Under the pieces are notes generated by a model. It saw only the letters and a list, made by a program, of their open reading frames with translations. It was not told the origin of the DNA and searched no databases. Positions 1 to 8,550 of a stretch of 64,000 nt of DNA are shown piece by piece. Position 1 is the first letter of the stretch, and every line of letters starts with the position of its first letter. Where the stretch lies: positions 5,913,001 through 5,977,000 of the forward strand of contig NZ_CP035088.1 of NCBI RefSeq assembly GCF_004786035.1, given 5' to 3'. The DNA comes from Pseudomonas viciae. Its GTDB lineage: Bacteria > Pseudomonadota > Gammaproteobacteria > Pseudomonadales > Pseudomonadaceae. A program made the position numbers and the translations under genes.

Positions 1-2497
1 GGTCCACTGCATCGGCTTTGCTATCTGCGTCTTTGTCGTTCTTATCTTGCTGGGCCTTAAGGCGTTGAGCCGTTTCCAGATAAGCGCCACGAAAACCAAG
101 CAGATTTTCTCTGGGCAGGATGTGCTCGATTGCAACAGCATTGTCTTCATTGAGGTCAGTGTATTGGTCAAGTTGTGTTTTGAGGCGCTGTACTTCCTTA
201 AAGTGGCTTATAAAAGCGGCCCGAGCCTCGTCGCCCTTCAGGTTATGCACGGACTCCGGTGCACAGGCCAAACCTTGCGAACGCATAAAGTCATCTAAGC
301 TTTGTACTGCAGCCTGCAGTTTTTCAATAACCACGGGAGCCTTGTCCACCAGCCAAATTTCGCGGGCTTGTTTGCCGGACTGTTCGCCGGAGAAACGGGT
401 AATGGCGATATCTACAGCTTCTTGCTGCTGGCGAAAGTCTAGAATATTGCCGTAGGGTTTGGTGCTGTTAAGTACACGATTGGTACGCGAGAATGCCTGA
501 ATCAGGCCGTGGTACTTGAGGTTTTTATCCACGTATAACGTATTCAAGTATTTGGAGTCGAAGCCGGTTAGCAGCATGTCGACCACGATGGTAATGTCGA
601 TTTTCTGCGTATGCGGATAGTCGGCATTGGGCCACTGTTGATCTTTGATACGCTTCTGCACATCTTGGTAGTAGAGATCGAACTCGCTAAGACTGTGGTT
701 GCTACCGTAGCGTACGTTGTAGTCGGCCAGGATGGCTTTGAGCGCTGCTTTCTTGCCTTCTGGGTCTTCTTCGTTGTCCTGCTTTTCTTGCGGCAAATCC
801 TCCTGAATCTGCTTTACGTCCGCATTTCCTTCGGCCGGCGGCGAAAATACGCAGGCGATATTCAGCGGCTGGTAGTCAGGGTCCGCCTGTTGTTTAGCGT
901 GTTGCAATTCGGCAAACAGGCGGTGGTATTCGATGGCGTCGTTGATGCTGGCTGTAGCCAAAATGGCATTAAATCGACGCTGGGCTGTGGCCATGTCGTG
1001 CTTACCAAGGATGGCTTCGATTACTGCCCGCTTAGCCAAGCCTTGCCCAGGCTTGGGTGTTTTCTTGCCTTCCGGTTTGAAGTAGTCGATATGGAAGCGC
1101 AGCACGTTGGCGTCGTCAATAGCGTGAGTGATAGTGTAGGCGTGCAGTTGTTTCTGGAAAAGTTCCTCAGTTGTTTGGTACGACGCCTGCTGGTCTTCAA
1201 CCTTAACGCGGGAGGCATTGTCTTCAAAGATAGGGGTGCCCGTGAAGCCGAACAATTGGGCCTTGGGAAAGAACGCTTTGATAGCTTTGTGATTCTCGCC
1301 AAACTGGGAGCGGTGGCACTCATCAAAAATGAACACAATGCGTTTGTCGCGTAGCGGGGCCAACTGCTCTTTATAGGTGAGCTGGTCGTTGCGTTTGCGT
1401 TGCTTATTTCGTTTGCTGTTTTCATCCAAGGCAAGGCCGAGCTTCTGGATAGTGCTGACGATAACTTTGTCGGCGTAGTCATCGGACAGCAGCCGACGTA
1501 CCAGCGCAGCAGTGTTGGTGTTTTCTTCGACACAACCTTCCTGGAATTTATTGAACTCCTCACGGGTCTGGCGATCCAGATCTTTGCGGTCCACGACAAA
1601 GAGACATTTCTCAATATCAGGGTTGTCCTTGAGCAAGGTAGAAGTCTTGAAGGACGTAAGCGTTTTACCGCTGCCTGTAGTGTGCCAGATATAACCGTTA
1701 CCGCAGTTTTGCTGGATGCAGTCAACAATTGCTTTAACGGCATAAACTTGGTATGGGCGCATCATGATGAGTTTCTGCTCGCTGGCTACCAACACCATGT
1801 AGCGACTGAGTGTTTGGCCAAGCGTGCACTTAACTAAAAAACTCTCTGCGAAGCTGTCGAGAAAGGTAATTTTTTTGTTCGCTTCATCAGCGAACTGATA
1901 GATGGGTAGAAAGCGCTCATCGGCGTTGAATGAGAAATGACGGGCATTATTGTTGGCGAAGTAGTAGGTATTGTCGCGGTTGCTAATGATGAACAACTGC
2001 AGGAAACATAGTAGGGTTTTGGAGTAGCCATTGCCGGGGTCGTTTTTGTATTCGACGATCTGTTCCATGGCGCGACGCGGATTGACGCCCAACGTTTTCA
2101 GCTCCACTTGAACGCATGGCACACCGTTGATGAGGATGAGCACATCGAAACGGTGGTGGCTATTGTCAGTGTTAATACGCAGCTGGTTGACCACCTCAAA
2201 GGTGTTTTTGCACCAGTCTTTGATATTGACCAGCGTGTAGTTCAGCGGAGTGCCGTCTTCGCGGGTGAAAGCATTACGCTCGCGCAGGGTGCGAGCAGCC
2301 GCAAACACATCAGGGGTAACAATTTCGTCGAGTAGGCGGGCGAATTCGCCATCGGTGAGGCGAACGCTGTTGAGGGCCTCGAACTTCTCGCGAAAGTTGT
2401 GCTCCAGTGAGACGCGATCTGTGATATCTGGGCGGTAGGTGTATTTGAGCTCAATCAGCTTGTCGATAAAGCCTTGCTCGATTCTTTGCTCACTCAT
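1..2497 (-). CDS. hsdR: Type I restriction enzyme, R subunit (partial, 3' end outside window)
   Basis: Restriction and DNA-translocating subunit of a type I restriction-modification complex. The frame is open from the ATG at 2497 to the left edge, giving 832 codons of a family that usually runs to about 1000. In order it shows an N-terminal PD-(D/E)xK-type nuclease region (FDVLILINGVP followed by QVELKTLG), then SF2 helicase motifs: Walker A HTTGSGKT, DECHRSQ for motif II, GFTGTP for motif III, VDMLLTGFDS for motif V and QAFSRTNR for motif VI. No frameshift is seen. The start ATG overlaps the TGA of a short upstream open frame (ATGA) and has only a weak SD. hsdM and hsdS are not in the window; if linked, they lie to the left. 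The sequence is visibly less GC-rich than the core genes. Confidence 0.93.
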   Translation of the reverse strand, partial: MSEQRIEQGFIDKLIELKYTYRPDITDRVSLEHNFREKFEALNSVRLTDGEFARLLDEIVTPDVFAAARTLRERNAFTREDGTPLNYTLVNIKDWCKNTFEVVNQLRINTDNSHHRFDVLILINGVPCVQVELKTLGVNPRRAMEQIVEYKNDPGNGYSKTLLCFLQLFIISNRDNTYYFANNNARHFSFNADERFLPIYQFADEANKKITFLDSFAESFLVKCTLGQTLSRYMVLVASEQKLIMMRPYQVYAVKAIVDCIQQNCGNGYIWHTTGSGKTLTSFKTSTLLKDNPDIEKCLFVVDRKDLDRQTREEFNKFQEGCVEENTNTAALVRRLLSDDYADKVIVSTIQKLGLALDENSKRNKQRKRNDQLTYKEQLAPLRDKRIVFIFDECHRSQFGENHKAIKAFFPKAQLFGFTGTPIFEDNASRVKVEDQQASYQTTEELFQKQLHAYTITHAIDDANVLRFHIDYFKPEGKKTPKPGQGLAKRAVIEAILGKHDMATAQRRFNAILATASINDAIEYHRLFAELQHAKQQADPDYQPLNIACVFSPPAEGNADVKQIQEDLPQEKQDNEEDPEGKKAALKAILADYNVRYGSNHSLSEFDLYYQDVQKRIKDQQWPNADYPHTQKIDITIVVDMLLTGFDSKYLNTLYVDKNLKYHGLIQAFSRTNRVLNSTKPYGNILDFRQQQEAVDIAITRFSGEQSGKQAREIWLVDKAPVVIEKLQAAVQSLDDFMRSQGLACAPESVHNLKGDEARAAFISHFKEVQRLKTQLDQYTDLNEDNAVAIEHILPRENLLGFRGAYLETAQRLKAQQDKNDKDADSKADAVD

Positions 2498-3139
2498 TGA
2501 AGGTGCTCTGCGATCTTCATATGGCCGTAGTAAAACATGACTATCGTGAATCGCCACGTGTTAGCTGGAAAAGGGCCTGCGTTCGTGGTCTTTTGTGATT
2601 AGCTGCGCGACACATCCTACGGCGCACACCTAGCCCAAGCCATTAGAGCGGGACTCTAGGGACCGATAGCACAACGATTGCCCATGCGCAGCCATCTCTG
2701 ACGAGATTACAGATTTGGGCGATCTGCTTTCGAGATCGACGTTGCGCGTCTAAGAATCCGGGCCGAGAATCCCGATCACTAGCTAGCGATGACGAACCAA
2801 ATTCCCGACGGCCTCCAAAGACGCACAAGCCGGCGATTTTGGCGTAGTTGTAGGTGAAGGTGCAAGGCGACGTCGGCCGAACTTTGGGGCTGTGTCCGGG
2901 TTGTTGAGTGATCAGCAGGCTGCTGACCCGTTTCGCCGGATGTGCCGCTTCACAAGCCGGCTCGCTCCACAAAGGAACTGGTGTGCACTGTCGCCCCTGC
3001 CCCCATCAAAGGTGATCACGCCAATAGCTGCGGATACAAATAAAGAGATAAACGCCGTCGCAAGGCATCAGTCTGAGCACACGACATCACGATCCGAATC
3101 TGATTTAATGCGCACCGGCAGTTGGACAGGAAGTTATCT
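2498..3139. other. Divergent intergenic region hsdR/mrr
   Basis: A 642-bp non-coding stretch between the divergently transcribed hsdR and mrr. It holds one copy of a diverged repeat shared with 4814-4990 (listed separately). A short open frame of about 33 codons on the minus strand ends in a TGA that overlaps the hsdR ATG; it resembles no family I know and could be the tail of a lost upstream gene. No other convincing gene was found. Confidence 0.5.
2804..2990 (+). repeat. Diverged direct repeat, copy A (core plus degraded REP)
   Basis: The core at 2804-2879 aligns over about 76 bp with 4814-4889 at roughly 85% identity by eye; shared blocks include acgcacaagccggcg, ggcgtagttgtagg and gcaaggcga. 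Both cores are followed 50-60 bp later by a REP-like sequence (here at 2941-2985, degraded). The two copies have the same orientation and bracket mrr and the DUF6124-type gene. Confidence 0.7.
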
Positions 3140-4051
3140 ATGCCCATCCCAGATTTCCAGAGCGTCATGCGGCCAACACTGGCTAGTGTTGCCGACGGTA
3201 CTCCGCTTACGCTGAGCCAGCTTCGCGAACACATCGCCAACCAGTTTCAGCTTACCGACGAGGAGCGTAGCGAACGCCTCCCTTCCGGCAAGCAAACAGT
3301 GATCAATAACCGAGTTGGCTGGGCGCGGACATACTTGAACAAAGCGGGACTGCTGAGCATCCCGGCTAAAGGATTGGTACAAATTACCGATCGCGGTCGA
3401 GAGGCGCTGAACAGCGGGCCGGCACGTATTACCGTTAGGTGGCTCAAGCAATACCCTGAATTCGCCGCGTTCCATACGACCAGTCCCGCCGATGACCCAG
3501 CGTTAGCCTTGCAGAACGAACCGGTCGAACAAGCTACTCCCGACGAGCAACTGGCCGCAGCACACCAGGCGCTGACGCAATCATTGGCGGATGAACTGCT
3601 GGCCCTGGTGCGTGCAGCTTCACCAACTTTTTTCGAGCAACTGGTAGTCGATCTGATGATCGCCATGGGCTACGGTGGTTCACGTAAGGAAGCAGGTCGA
3701 GCGACGCAACAAACCAACGACGACGGCATCGACGGAATCATCAAAGAAGACAAGCTCGGCCTGGACGTCATCTACTTACAAGCCAAGCGTTGGACCAATA
3801 CCGTACACCGCCCGGAAATCGATAAGTTCATCGGCGCCCTCACCCGCCAACGCGCCCGTAAGGGTGTGTTCATTACCACTTCGGACTTTTCCAATGGAGC
3901 CCGCGAGGCCGCCATGAGCCTGGATATCAAAGTGGTTTTGATCGATGGACTGGAGCTAGCGCGGCTGATGGTCGAAAACAATCTGGGTTGCAACGTCAAA
4001 CAGGTTTACGAAGTGAAGCACTTGGATAGCGATTACTTTGTGGAAGATTGA
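3140..4051 (+). CDS. mrr: Mrr-type (type IV) restriction endonuclease
   Basis: Methylation-dependent restriction enzyme of the Mrr family, 303 aa. An N-terminal winged-helix Mrr_N region (about residues 5-100) is followed by a variable linker and a C-terminal Mrr_cat nuclease (about 150-290). The catalytic signature of the PD-(D/E)xK fold is visible as NDDGIDGII followed by YLQAKRW, and FFEQLVVDLMIAMGYGG is the typical helix opening the domain. The ATG at 3140 is chosen because AGGAAG lies 7 nt upstream and MPIPDFQSVM matches the usual family start; an in-frame TTG at 3122 lacks an SD. It is divergent from hsdR, an arrangement like the E. coli immigration control region. A hairpin terminator follows. 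Confidence 0.9.
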   Translation: MPIPDFQSVMRPTLASVADGTPLTLSQLREHIANQFQLTDEERSERLPSGKQTVINNRVGWARTYLNKAGLLSIPAKGLVQITDRGREALNSGPARITVRWLKQYPEFAAFHTTSPADDPALALQNEPVEQATPDEQLAAAHQALTQSLADELLALVRAASPTFFEQLVVDLMIAMGYGGSRKEAGRATQQTNDDGIDGIIKEDKLGLDVIYLQAKRWTNTVHRPEIDKFIGALTRQRARKGVFITTSDFSNGAREAAMSLDIKVVLIDGLELARLMVENNLGCNVKQVYEVKHLDSDYFVED

Positions 4052-4101
4052 CCCAGCTGGCTTGCCGCTCACCGCCCCCACTAATGTCTGCTGACGTGGA
4101 C

Positions 4102-4130
4102 AATTGTCCAATAGGTTGTTGGACAATTTT
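4102..4130 (+). terminator. Likely intrinsic terminator of mrr
   Basis: A 10-bp perfect stem (aattgtccaa / ttggacaatt) with a 7-nt loop runs directly into a T-rich stretch about 50 nt after the mrr stop. The left arm is also part of a 14-bp palindrome at 4097-4110, so a protein-binding site is possible. Confidence 0.6.
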
Positions 4131-4161
4131 GGCGCTCGTCGTTTCGGGACTCTCGGGATAT

Positions 4162-4194
4162 GAAAAAAGGCCTTGCCATGCAAGACCTCTTTTC
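4162..4194 (-). terminator. Bidirectional hairpin terminator of the DUF6124-type gene
   Basis: The stem pairs gaaaaaaggccttgc with gcaagacctcttttc around a 3-nt loop, with an A/T tract on each side. It lies 28 nt past the stop of the minus-strand gene and also faces mrr transcription. Confidence 0.75.
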
Positions 4195-4221
4195 ACAATC
4201 CGGGGTAAGCGCGGCCCCTTG

Positions 4222-4581
4222 CTACCTCACCTCAACAATATCCAAAGCCCGATTCGCCAACAGCTCACTCACCTCAATCACCTGCAAAATCCCCAGCGCA
4301 AAATGCCGTCGTGATCCCTCAAGACCAAACGCCAAATCACTGATCATGGCATTGGCCGAAGCCAGGTTTTCACTGAGGTTGGCAAGCAGACATTCCGAAT
4401 CAACATCAGGTGCGATACGAAAAATAGTGTTGGGCTTATCAGACGTTCCGCTCTTCGGCGTAGGCTTCAGGTAGTAATCCAAAGCCCGGTTCGCAGCATC
4501 ATCAAGCTTATTATTACGAGCAGACTGAGCGCGAGACACATGCTCATCTGCAGTCGGAGGGTTCGGTGTAATTTTGACCAT
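4222..4581 (-). CDS. DUF6124 (DUF3077-like) small protein
   Basis: A 119-aa protein of a family common in Pseudomonas and of unknown function. It starts MVKITPNPP, has a central RALDYYLKP block, and ends in a helical region that resembles family members annotated as DUF3077/DUF6124 (FRIAPDVDSECLLANLSENLASA is the recognisable stretch, split here by position 70-90). The start at 4581 is preceded by a purine-rich GAGAGTTAAGG. An upstream in-frame extension to 4761 has no family resemblance and was not used. The gene sits alone, facing mrr, with its own terminator, inside the segment bounded by the direct repeats. The family name is from memory. Confidence 0.75.
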   Translation of the reverse strand: MVKITPNPPTADEHVSRAQSARNNKLDDAANRALDYYLKPTPKSGTSDKPNTIFRIAPDVDSECLLANLSENLASANAMISDLAFGLEGSRRHFALGILQVIEVSELLANRALDIVEVR

Positions 4582-5173
4582 AGCCTTAACTCTCTTTGGT
4601 GAGGCCACGACCCTCTCGCTGCTAAACGAGTGGGTGGCAGCTGTACGCGGGTTAGCAGACCGACGAGTTAAGAAATCGGCGCGCCCGGGGGCGCCCCACG
4701 CACAGCCACCATCAAGTGCAGGGATGGGGATACCTGACTGATGAAGCTTGATACGACTCAACTCGACGGGCTGCTAAACCCGATCACTGATGGGCAGTGA
4801 CAGGATCAAAACTACCGACGCGGCCAAGGACGCACAAGCCGGCGGATTCTGGCGTAGTTGTAGGCAATGGCGCAAGGCGATGTCGGTCGTGGCTAGTCTC
4901 GTGGAGTCACGATAAACAGCTGGCCGAAATGTGGCTGATGCACCGCTATCGCGAGCAAGCTCGCTCCCACAGAGGAGCTTGTGTACGTATGTCGCTGGGA
5001 AATGCATTCGCGACCGGCTGCATCCTTGCAGCCAGTCGCGAAGAGGGTTACGACGCGTTGTTCAATGGGGCTTGCGAGCAACGTCGCAATGAATCAGGCG
5101 GGATATCTCGATCATATCCACGACGGTTTTGTCATCGACCGCAAACCCGCTGCCTGAAACCCCGGTGTTGCTG
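4582..5173. other. Intergenic region between the DUF6124-type gene and levansucrase
   Basis: 592 bp without a supported gene. It carries repeat copy B with its REP, and a hairpin at 5008-5041 (15-bp arms with one mismatch, 4-nt loop) that lies downstream of the levansucrase stop and may act as its terminator, although it has no T tract. Confidence 0.5.
4814..4990 (+). repeat. Diverged direct repeat, copy B (core plus intact REP)
   Basis: Second copy of the repeat at 2804-2990: core 4814-4889, then an intact REP at 4941-4980 (ctatcgcgagcaagctcgctcccaca). Confidence 0.7.
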
Positions 5174-6448
5174 TTACTTGAGTGTGACGTCGAGCATCGG
5201 CGGGATGTAACCGTAGTCGTACTCGGCCACCACGAAGGTCTGCTGCCCTTTTATTTTCATGCCCACCGTGGGTGCCTCGGTGCCGCCAACACGAATCTGC
5301 GTGCCGGTTTCGTCGGTCGGTACGCTGTCGATGAAGGAGGTCACCAGGCCGTTTGGCATTACATAGTGCGAGTAGGTCTGGAATGGCTGGGAGGACGGGT
5401 TGCCCAGCACCAGGCCGGATCCGTTCAGCGGCACGTAAGGGCCGAACAGCGAGTCCGCGACGAAACCGTACACGCCGTCCGGCCCGGTCACGCCGTCGGC
5501 GTAGGTGAAGGTATGGCTGATCGTGAACAGGTAGTACTTGCCATCCTGGAACACGAAGTGCGGGCGCTCGGTCTGGTCGTTTACGCCCACGGCGGTCAGC
5601 AGTGGCGGCAACATTTCCCAGTCGTCACCGTCCGCGTCGCGGGCTACGGCGATGCCGACACAGGCGGTCTGGTAGCGCGAGTTGCCGACATCTTCATAAC
5701 CCGGCGGCACATCGCCGATTTCTGCCTCTCCTACTTTGTGCGAGCCGCGCTCACCGGCCACGTTGCCCTCGAACAGCATGTAGAGCTTGCCGTCTTTCGG
5801 GTCGCGGAAAGGCCATGGGTCGCGGAAACCCCAGAACGCGTTTTGTGCTTCGGTCTGGTACATGTTGCCATCGGCCTCGAACAGCGGCTTGACCTTCTCG
5901 AAGCCGACCATGCTGACACCGTGTTCAGTGGTCACCACCCGACCACGCACCTTGACGATGGTCGCGCCTGGGGTGACGGCGGTGTAATACAGGTCCACTT
6001 CACCGCGGTCGTTCAGCAGGATCGGCGTACCGGCCCATTCGCGAGCGGTCGGCGAAACGCCTTCGGCCATCACACGGCCGCCGAACTCCCAGTTCTTGCC
6101 GGTACGCGAGAACCAGTAGTACATCTTTGCCCGACCGTGGCGATCGTTCCAATCGCGGAGGATGTCGTAGTTGCCGTCCTCGTCGAGGTACTGCGGGTCG
6201 TTTGGATGACGATCGGCAGTGAGGGTGAAGATCACCGACCAGCCATCGACGGACGTCACGTTACCGTCCAGGTCGCGCAGGGGCATGGTGTCCCAGATAA
6301 ACACGTCGTTGTTCAGTACCGGGAAATCCGCGCGGACCAGCGGCTGAGTGGTGGTGGGATCATCCGCCCGGACTTTCAACGCGTCAGCACGGGTCCAAAG
6401 GCTGGGTTGATGGGGGGTTACACCGAATTTTTCAGGGTTGGTTTTCAT
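5174..6448 (-). CDS. lsc: Levansucrase (GH68)
   Basis: Secreted or periplasmic enzyme that splits sucrose and builds the beta-2,6-fructan levan, releasing glucose. 424 aa, close to the 431 aa I remember for P. syringae Lsc proteins. The three catalytic acids are in place: nucleophile Asp53 (VFIWDTMPL), transition-state stabiliser Asp210 (GFRDPWPF) and acid/base Glu294 (DQTERPHF). Each is offset by exactly 9 from the Asp62/Asp219/Glu303 numbering I recall for Lsc3. No classical signal peptide is present, as is usual for Gram-negative levansucrases. The SD GAGG lies upstream of the ATG. The gene is monocistronic and has a clear sigma-70-like promoter with a LexA-like palindrome just downstream of the -10 (see sites). 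Confidence 0.96.
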   Translation of the reverse strand: MKTNPEKFGVTPHQPSLWTRADALKVRADDPTTTQPLVRADFPVLNNDVFIWDTMPLRDLDGNVTSVDGWSVIFTLTADRHPNDPQYLDEDGNYDILRDWNDRHGRAKMYYWFSRTGKNWEFGGRVMAEGVSPTAREWAGTPILLNDRGEVDLYYTAVTPGATIVKVRGRVVTTEHGVSMVGFEKVKPLFEADGNMYQTEAQNAFWGFRDPWPFRDPKDGKLYMLFEGNVAGERGSHKVGEAEIGDVPPGYEDVGNSRYQTACVGIAVARDADGDDWEMLPPLLTAVGVNDQTERPHFVFQDGKYYLFTISHTFTYADGVTGPDGVYGFVADSLFGPYVPLNGSGLVLGNPSSQPFQTYSHYVMPNGLVTSFIDSVPTDETGTQIRVGGTEAPTVGMKIKGQQTFVVAEYDYGYIPPMLDVTLK

Positions 6449-6499
6449 GAGTTATTGCCTCGTCCATGAATGGATTCAAATAAATGATGCTTTAGAAAT

Positions 6500-6517
6500 A
6501 CTGTATGCGCATACAGT
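6500..6517 (-). promoter_or_regulatory. LexA/SOS-box-like palindrome upstream of lsc
   Basis: A perfect 18-bp palindrome containing CTGT-N8-ACAG (CTGTATGCGCATACAG), the LexA consensus layout. It begins about 8 nt downstream of the predicted -10, so it would overlap the transcription start. Confidence 0.6.
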
Positions 6518-6525
6518 GAAGCCAC

Positions 6526-6553
6526 CTTATAGAGGCTCATGCATGCGGGTCAA
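6526..6553 (-). promoter_or_regulatory. Predicted sigma-70 promoter of lsc
   Basis: On the minus strand TTGACC (6553-6548), a 16-bp spacer and TATAAG (6531-6526). The start site is expected near 6519, about 70 nt before the lsc ATG. Confidence 0.6.
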
Positions 6554-6890
6554 GCAAAAAAATGCATTTGTGCATAATTTGATTTTTTATTGTAGCTGAT
6601 ACGTTTCAGCTGCGGACGTTTGCAGAAGTTCAATCCTTGGGAGATCGGCGACGTTGGCTGCACGGTCGGTGCAGTGAACGTTACTCAGTGAAAAGCGCGC
6701 GTAACGGGGCAACGGGCGGAAGCAGTGCATAGAAGGATGGGGCAACTGAGCTTGTGCGTTTTGCGCAAAGGCCAATGCAAGGTGGGGAGCCGAAAAAAGC
6801 TTTGATTTGTCGCCGTCGGCGATATGAAAGGAAGCGGGTCGTCGTGAGCTATTCGTGAGGTGGAGAGTCAGCGGTAGTGATGTTGACTGG

Positions 6891-6990
6891 TGCGCCGCCA
6901 TCGCGGGCAAGCCTTGCTCCCACAGGGGTTTGACTTGGTTGCGGGGTTGGGTTTACTGGCCTTTTCGTGAACAAGCCCGCTTCCACAGAG
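6891..6990. repeat. REP pair (degraded)
   Basis: Two REP-like units, gccatcgcgggcaagccttg and the related tcgtgaacaagcccgcttcc, in the same orientation. Confidence 0.65.
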
Positions 6991-7030
6991 GGCTGACACA
7001 ACGTGTCGCTGTTTTTTGATTTCTGCGACA

Positions 7031-7075
7031 CGTTCTCTTCTCATGTCGCTGCCGGCGACATGAGAAGAGAACGTA
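7031..7075. repeat. 20-bp perfect inverted repeat
   Basis: The arms 7031-7050 and 7056-7075 are perfect complements separated by 5 nt. The inner part (TGTCGC tgccg GCGACATGA) recurs in diverged form at 6809-6835 and 7096-7107. It lies 60-110 bp downstream of the aldehyde dehydrogenase stop and could be a terminator hairpin, but it lacks a T tract. Confidence 0.7.
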
Positions 7076-7137
7076 TCGTCAAAATGGTGTTTTAGCGACA
7101 TGAAAGGTAAAGCGACTCCTTCGGACTGACTCGCCCC

Positions 7138-8550
7138 TCACCCCAGCGTATTCAAACAAACCACCTTCGGCTGGGTCATTTCCTCATAGGCAAACCGCAC
7201 CCCTTCCCTGCCCAAACTCCCGTATTTGGAACCACCGAACGGCATCGCATCAAAGCGAAAATCCGACGAGTCATTGATCATCACGCCCCCCGCTTCGATC
7301 CGTCGTGCAGCGCTCATCGCCGTACTGAGGTCGTTGGTGAAAATCCCGGCGTGAAGCGCGTATTCCGGTTCGTTAGCCAACGCGATGGCTTCATCAAACG
7401 TCTCGAAGGGCTGCAACACCACCACCGGCGCGAAGGCTTCATTGCGCCAGAGTCGGCTGGAATGATCGACATTTTCCAGCACCGTGGCGGCGTAGCAGTT
7501 GCCTTGTCGACGATGACCACAGAGCAAGGTCGCGCCTTGTTGCAGGGCTTCGTTGACGACCTGTTCAGCGTTCTGCGCGGCCTGTTGGGTGATCATCGGG
7601 CCGATGTCGGTGCCTGCGAGCAGTGGGTTGCCGACGACGAGGGCTTGAGCCTGGTTGACGAAGCGTTCGCGAAAGGCTGCGTAGATCGGGGCGTGGATGA
7701 GCAGGCGTTGGGTGCCGATGCAGTTTTGCCCGGCGGCCCAGAAGGCGCCGGAGACGCAGCTGTCGACGGCGGCGTCGAGGTTGCAGTCGCCCATGACGAT
7801 GACCGGGGCGTTACCGCCGAGGTCCATGGCGAGTTTTTTCAGGCCGGCGCTGCGGGCGATTTGTTCGCCGGTGACGAAGCCGCCAGTGAAGGAGATCATC
7901 CGCACGTCGCGGGCGCTGACCAGGGCTTTGCCCAGTTCGGCGCCGCCGGTGGCGACGGTGACCACGGTTTCAGGCAGGCCGGCGGCGACCAGGTAGGAGA
8001 CCAGTTTAAGGGCCGACAACGGCGCCAGTTCGGACGGTTTGAGGATCACCGCGTTGCCGCCGGCGATGGCCGGGCCGAGTTTGTGCGCCACCAGGTTCAG
8101 CGGGTCGTTGTAGGGGGTGATGGCGACGATCAGGCCCAGGGGTTCGCGGGTGAACCAGCCCTGGCGCGATTCGGCGCCTTCGTAGGCGTCGAACGGCACG
8201 ATTTCGCCGGCGTTGCGCTTGGCTTCTTCGGCGGAGAGCTTGAGGGTGTTGACGCAGCGTTTGACTTCTTTTTCCGCCTGCTTGAGGGTCTTGCCGGCTT
8301 CGTCGACGATCAGCCGGGCGAAGGCTTTGGCGTCGCGTTCGATGTTCAGCGCGGCGTGTTCGAGGATGCTGGCGCGGCGATGACGTGGCAGTGCGGCGCA
8401 GGCTTGTACGCCGCTGCGTCCGGTCTCCAGCAGGTGTGGGACTTCTGATGCGCAAACGTCCACGACGGTGCCGACGACGCTGCCGTCAAATGGGTTGAGG
8501 ACTTCGATGTGCGGTTCGACAACCGCCAGGGCCAGGCGCGATACGTTCAC
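7138..8550 (-). CDS. NAD(P)-dependent aldehyde dehydrogenase
   Basis: Aldehyde dehydrogenase superfamily enzyme, 470 aa, oxidising an aldehyde to the acid. The catalytic cysteine is Cys277 in AAGQNCIGT, the cofactor loop is ISFTGGF, and KPSELAP is the usual binding block. The position normally held by the general-base Glu of ELGGN is Asp243 (AMDLGGNAP). Overall it resembles the lactaldehyde/phosphonoacetaldehyde dehydrogenase branch. The start is GTG at 8550, overlapping the TGA of the homoserine dehydrogenase gene (GTGA), so the two are translationally coupled. The coupling suggests that its substrate is the product of that enzyme, aspartate semialdehyde, giving aspartate. That assignment is inference. 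Confidence 0.88.
   Translation of the reverse strand: MNVSRLALAVVEPHIEVLNPFDGSVVGTVVDVCASEVPHLLETGRSGVQACAALPRHRRASILEHAALNIERDAKAFARLIVDEAGKTLKQAEKEVKRCVNTLKLSAEEAKRNAGEIVPFDAYEGAESRQGWFTREPLGLIVAITPYNDPLNLVAHKLGPAIAGGNAVILKPSELAPLSALKLVSYLVAAGLPETVVTVATGGAELGKALVSARDVRMISFTGGFVTGEQIARSAGLKKLAMDLGGNAPVIVMGDCNLDAAVDSCVSGAFWAAGQNCIGTQRLLIHAPIYAAFRERFVNQAQALVVGNPLLAGTDIGPMITQQAAQNAEQVVNEALQQGATLLCGHRRQGNCYAATVLENVDHSSRLWRNEAFAPVVVLQPFETFDEAIALANEPEYALHAGIFTNDLSTAMSAARRIEAGGVMINDSSDFRFDAMPFGGSKYGSLGREGVRFAYEEMTQPKVVCLNTLG

Larger units (their letters stand above)
6554..7137. other. Intergenic region between lsc promoter and aldehyde dehydrogenase
   Basis: About 580 bp with no supported gene. 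It holds two REP-like sequences (6891-6990) and several copies of a TGTCGC/GCGACA motif, including the 20-bp inverted repeat listed separately. Confidence 0.5.

Noticed and set aside
1021..1743. A 240-codon minus-strand frame, suggesting that hsdR is frameshifted
   Set aside because: The true hsdR frame is open from 2497 to position 1 with helicase motifs in order; the 240-codon frame is a neighbouring-frame shadow.
2643..2972. A 109-codon minus-strand frame in the hsdR/mrr gap
   Set aside because: It overlaps the diverged repeat, has no SD and no family resemblance.
4097..4110. The 14-bp palindrome tggacaattgtcca as a dedicated operator
   Set aside because: It overlaps a better terminator hairpin directly downstream of mrr, which explains it more simply; an operator role is still possible.
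5129..6469. A 446-codon plus-strand frame opposite levansucrase
   Set aside because: The minus-strand reading has all three catalytic acids of GH68; the plus-strand one has no family match.
7351..8448. A 365-codon plus-strand frame opposite the aldehyde dehydrogenase
   Set aside because: Antisense to an enzyme with clear motifs; low-complexity Gly/Val/Asp composition typical of shadow frames.
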